A DNA stretch of 24,725 bases from the NCBI GenBank assembly GCA_937894165.1, contig CALCSX010000150.1, positions 1 through 24,725 on the forward strand, in the 5' to 3' direction. Made by a program: the position numbers and the translations under genes. A model generated the notes under the pieces. It was given only the letters and a program-made list of their open reading frames with translations, searched no databases and had not been told where the DNA came from. Source of the stretch: an uncultured Saprospiraceae bacterium (GTDB taxonomy: Bacteria; Bacteroidota; Bacteroidia; Chitinophagales; Saprospiraceae). Of the stretch, positions 22,977 to 24,725 are shown piece by piece; position 1 is the stretch's first letter; each line of letters begins with the position of its first letter.

Positions 22977-24587
22977 ATGAAAAAATCAATATATTTTTTA
23001 GGTCTATTTCTTTCATTTGGCTACTCAGCAATAGCTCAAAAAGATCTTCCATCAGAAGAAGTGAATGTGGTGAAGGAATTTGATGCCAGACTCTTAGAGT
23101 CCAAGCAAATTCTTATTCCGGGAGTTTTGCCGAAGGATGATAGTCTATATTTTGAATACCAATACGAAGTGGAGACTTATAAGCCGGAGTTGGAATACCT
23201 TCCTCCCGTGATTAGACCAATAGCAGCTGTTACTCAAGAAGAACCAACTCCCTATAATATTTGGTTGAAAGGAGGCGTGGGACTTCCAAGAGCGCTGATG
23301 ATCGATGGTGAAGCGACTGTTATCAATAACGAAGATCTCAAGCTCAACGCCTATGCCAAGCACCATTCTATGAACAATAGTGGCAAGTTAGAGAACCAAA
23401 AAGCTGCTTTGAATTCCTACGGTCTGGAGGGAACTCATTTTATGCAGAATGAGACAGCTGTGAAAGCGAATTTAGGCTATGACATCAATAGTTTCCGCTG
23501 GTATGGCGAGAATGAAAACGTGCCGGTTTTGGATGAGTTTACTGCTTTGAACCGTTACAACAAGCTGCATGGAGGTGTAACTGTGTTCAATGCTTTTGAC
23601 ACAGAAAAGAAGCTTGATTATAGTGCGACAATGGATTTTTATCGCTTTTCAAATAGCAATGCCACGCGGGAAAGCGGCGTCGATTTACTCTTTTCAGCGG
23701 GGAAATTATTCGATGATAATTCGAAGATTTTCTTCGATTTGGATATTGAATTGTCTACATTGAGGGACACACAAACGCGTAAATTAAATAATTTTGCCTT
23801 TGGTGGTGGTTATCGGTTCAGTTTAGATAAGGCAAGGTTCAATTTAGGTGCCCAAATCGCCTCACACAATGATAAATTTTACCTTTTTCCACGACTAGAG
23901 GCTTTGTATCAAATCACGACCCCAATATTTCTGTATGCAGGTGCGGAAGGTGGTTTGCAGCGCAATAATTTTCTGGCCTTGGGGGAATACAATCCCTTTA
24001 TCACGCCTATTTTCGGCGATATCAACAATAACAAGTATTATAATTACTATTTGGGTGTCAAATCCAAGTTGAATTATTTTCAATTAGATGCGTCGGTTGG
24101 CTATCAAACAAATACAAATTTGGCTCTTTTCCGAACAGGATTTGAAAACCCGAGAGCCTTCGAAGTGCTTTACGACACGGTTAGGACGACATATTTGAAG
24201 GGATCTATTACTGCCGAGCCTACCAGGGGCATGACTTTATTGGCATTTGTGCAGCAGAATTTTTTCTCATTGGATCAGCAGGTAAAAGCGTGGGGTCGTC
24301 CTACTTTCGAAGCCGGAGTGCATTCGAGTTACAAGATGATTGACAACAAATTATTGATCAGAATACAGCTTGATTTGCTAGGAAATATCCATCAACTGAC
24401 ATTCGATGGGTCAGAGGAAAAGAGCAATCTTTTGATGGATTTCTCTCTGGGTGGCAATTACTTCTTCACGGAAAATATAGGGGTCTTTGTGGATTTGAAC
24501 AATGTACTGAACAACCGATTCAAAAGATGGTACAACACACCTACTTTTGGTATAAATGTCATGGCGGGAGCTACAGTAAGATTTTAA
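22977..24587 (+). CDS. Outer-membrane beta-barrel protein (porin/TonB-receptor-like)
   Basis: 536 residues from the ATG at 22977. A signal peptide (MKKSIYFLGLFLSFGYSAIAQ) precedes a short periplasmic region with EEVNVVKEFDARLLESKQI and PELEYLPPVIRP. From about residue 85 come many alternating strands with aromatic girdles (for example YNIWLKGGVGLP, FAFGGGYRFSL, DASVGYQTNTN, LGGNYFFTENIGVFVDLNNVLN). It ends in TVRF, with the terminal Phe recognised by the BAM machinery. There is no TonB plug domain, so it is not a full TonB-dependent receptor. It starts 12 bp after the TPR gene stop and is surely co-transcribed with it. A TTG at 22968 would add three residues. The cargo is unknown. Confidence 0.85.
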   Translation: MKKSIYFLGLFLSFGYSAIAQKDLPSEEVNVVKEFDARLLESKQILIPGVLPKDDSLYFEYQYEVETYKPELEYLPPVIRPIAAVTQEEPTPYNIWLKGGVGLPRALMIDGEATVINNEDLKLNAYAKHHSMNNSGKLENQKAALNSYGLEGTHFMQNETAVKANLGYDINSFRWYGENENVPVLDEFTALNRYNKLHGGVTVFNAFDTEKKLDYSATMDFYRFSNSNATRESGVDLLFSAGKLFDDNSKIFFDLDIELSTLRDTQTRKLNNFAFGGGYRFSLDKARFNLGAQIASHNDKFYLFPRLEALYQITTPIFLYAGAEGGLQRNNFLALGEYNPFITPIFGDINNNKYYNYYLGVKSKLNYFQLDASVGYQTNTNLALFRTGFENPRAFEVLYDTVRTTYLKGSITAEPTRGMTLLAFVQQNFFSLDQQVKAWGRPTFEAGVHSSYKMIDNKLLIRIQLDLLGNIHQLTFDGSEEKSNLLMDFSLGGNYFFTENIGVFVDLNNVLNNRFKRWYNTPTFGINVMAGATVRF

Positions 24588-24725
24588 TTCACTGTAAGAA
24601 AATCCCAAATACTGCGTTACTCTCGAATTTGAATCAATCATTTATTTGCTATAAACTTCTTGGATTTCGATACCAATTAAATAGGGAATGTCACTATAGA
24701 TTAAGTTGAGATTTGATTCATGGCG
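24588..24725. other. Terminal intergenic stretch, no gene supported
   Basis: AT-rich with no convincing frame or terminator. An ATG at 24720 is the last possible start but cannot be judged from 6 bases. Confidence 0.4.

Overview
The window looks like the chromosome of a member of the Bacteroidota. The evidence is a long NusB of Bacteroidota type, the DUF1599 plus DoxX/MauE-like pair, a TPR protein paired with an outer-membrane beta-barrel ending in Phe, AT-rich intergenic DNA, and repeated matches to the Bacteroidota sigma-factor promoter (TTG about 19-20 bp before TAnnTTTG). I cannot assign a genus. No rRNA, tRNA, transposase or classical CRISPR array was seen.

Left part (1-7103). A class I aminotransferase, cut by the left edge, converges with a minus-strand cluster. 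In transcription order that cluster is a duplicated DUF1599 protein, a DoxX/MauE-like membrane protein with a thioredoxin-like tail, nusB, guaA, and a lipoprotein with a periplasmic-binding-protein fold. These are ordinary core genes; spacing is 3-71 bp and the lipoprotein overlaps the end of guaA.

Middle part (7104-12669). The divergent intergenic region carries an in-register array of about ten 32-bp units, each with a near-perfect palindrome. The array abuts the gene for an AAA+ ATPase with a DUF4143-type C-terminus. Then come a DMT-type transporter, a YigZ/IMPACT protein, coaE, a GC-rich potentially structured intergenic element, and ornithine aminotransferase (rocD) behind a good promoter box.

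Accessory island (12670-19700). This AT-rich stretch has the look of a defence or stress island. It holds (i) a tightly overlapping three-gene unit: RelE/HigB-like toxin candidate, XRE antitoxin and SecB-like chaperone, i.e. a toxin-antitoxin-chaperone (TAC) arrangement, flanked by about 50-bp direct repeats; (ii) a VanZ-like membrane protein overlapping a small secreted protein whose lipobox Cys appears to be Tyr; (iii) two unrecognised genes, the second with a Cys/His zinc-finger-like N-terminus; (iv) an AbiEi/AbiEii-type pair behind a promoter embedded in a nested palindrome and flanked by a 44-bp direct repeat (43/44 identical).

Right part (19830-24587). A 1044-residue TPR protein and an outer-membrane beta-barrel protein form an envelope operon. 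The 5' third of the TPR gene has markedly GC-rich codon use compared with the rest.

The best candidates for something undescribed are the palindromic promoter/operator-like array in front of the DUF4143 ATPase, the TAC unit with its flanking repeats, and the structured element before rocD. All family calls were made by reading motifs, without database searches.
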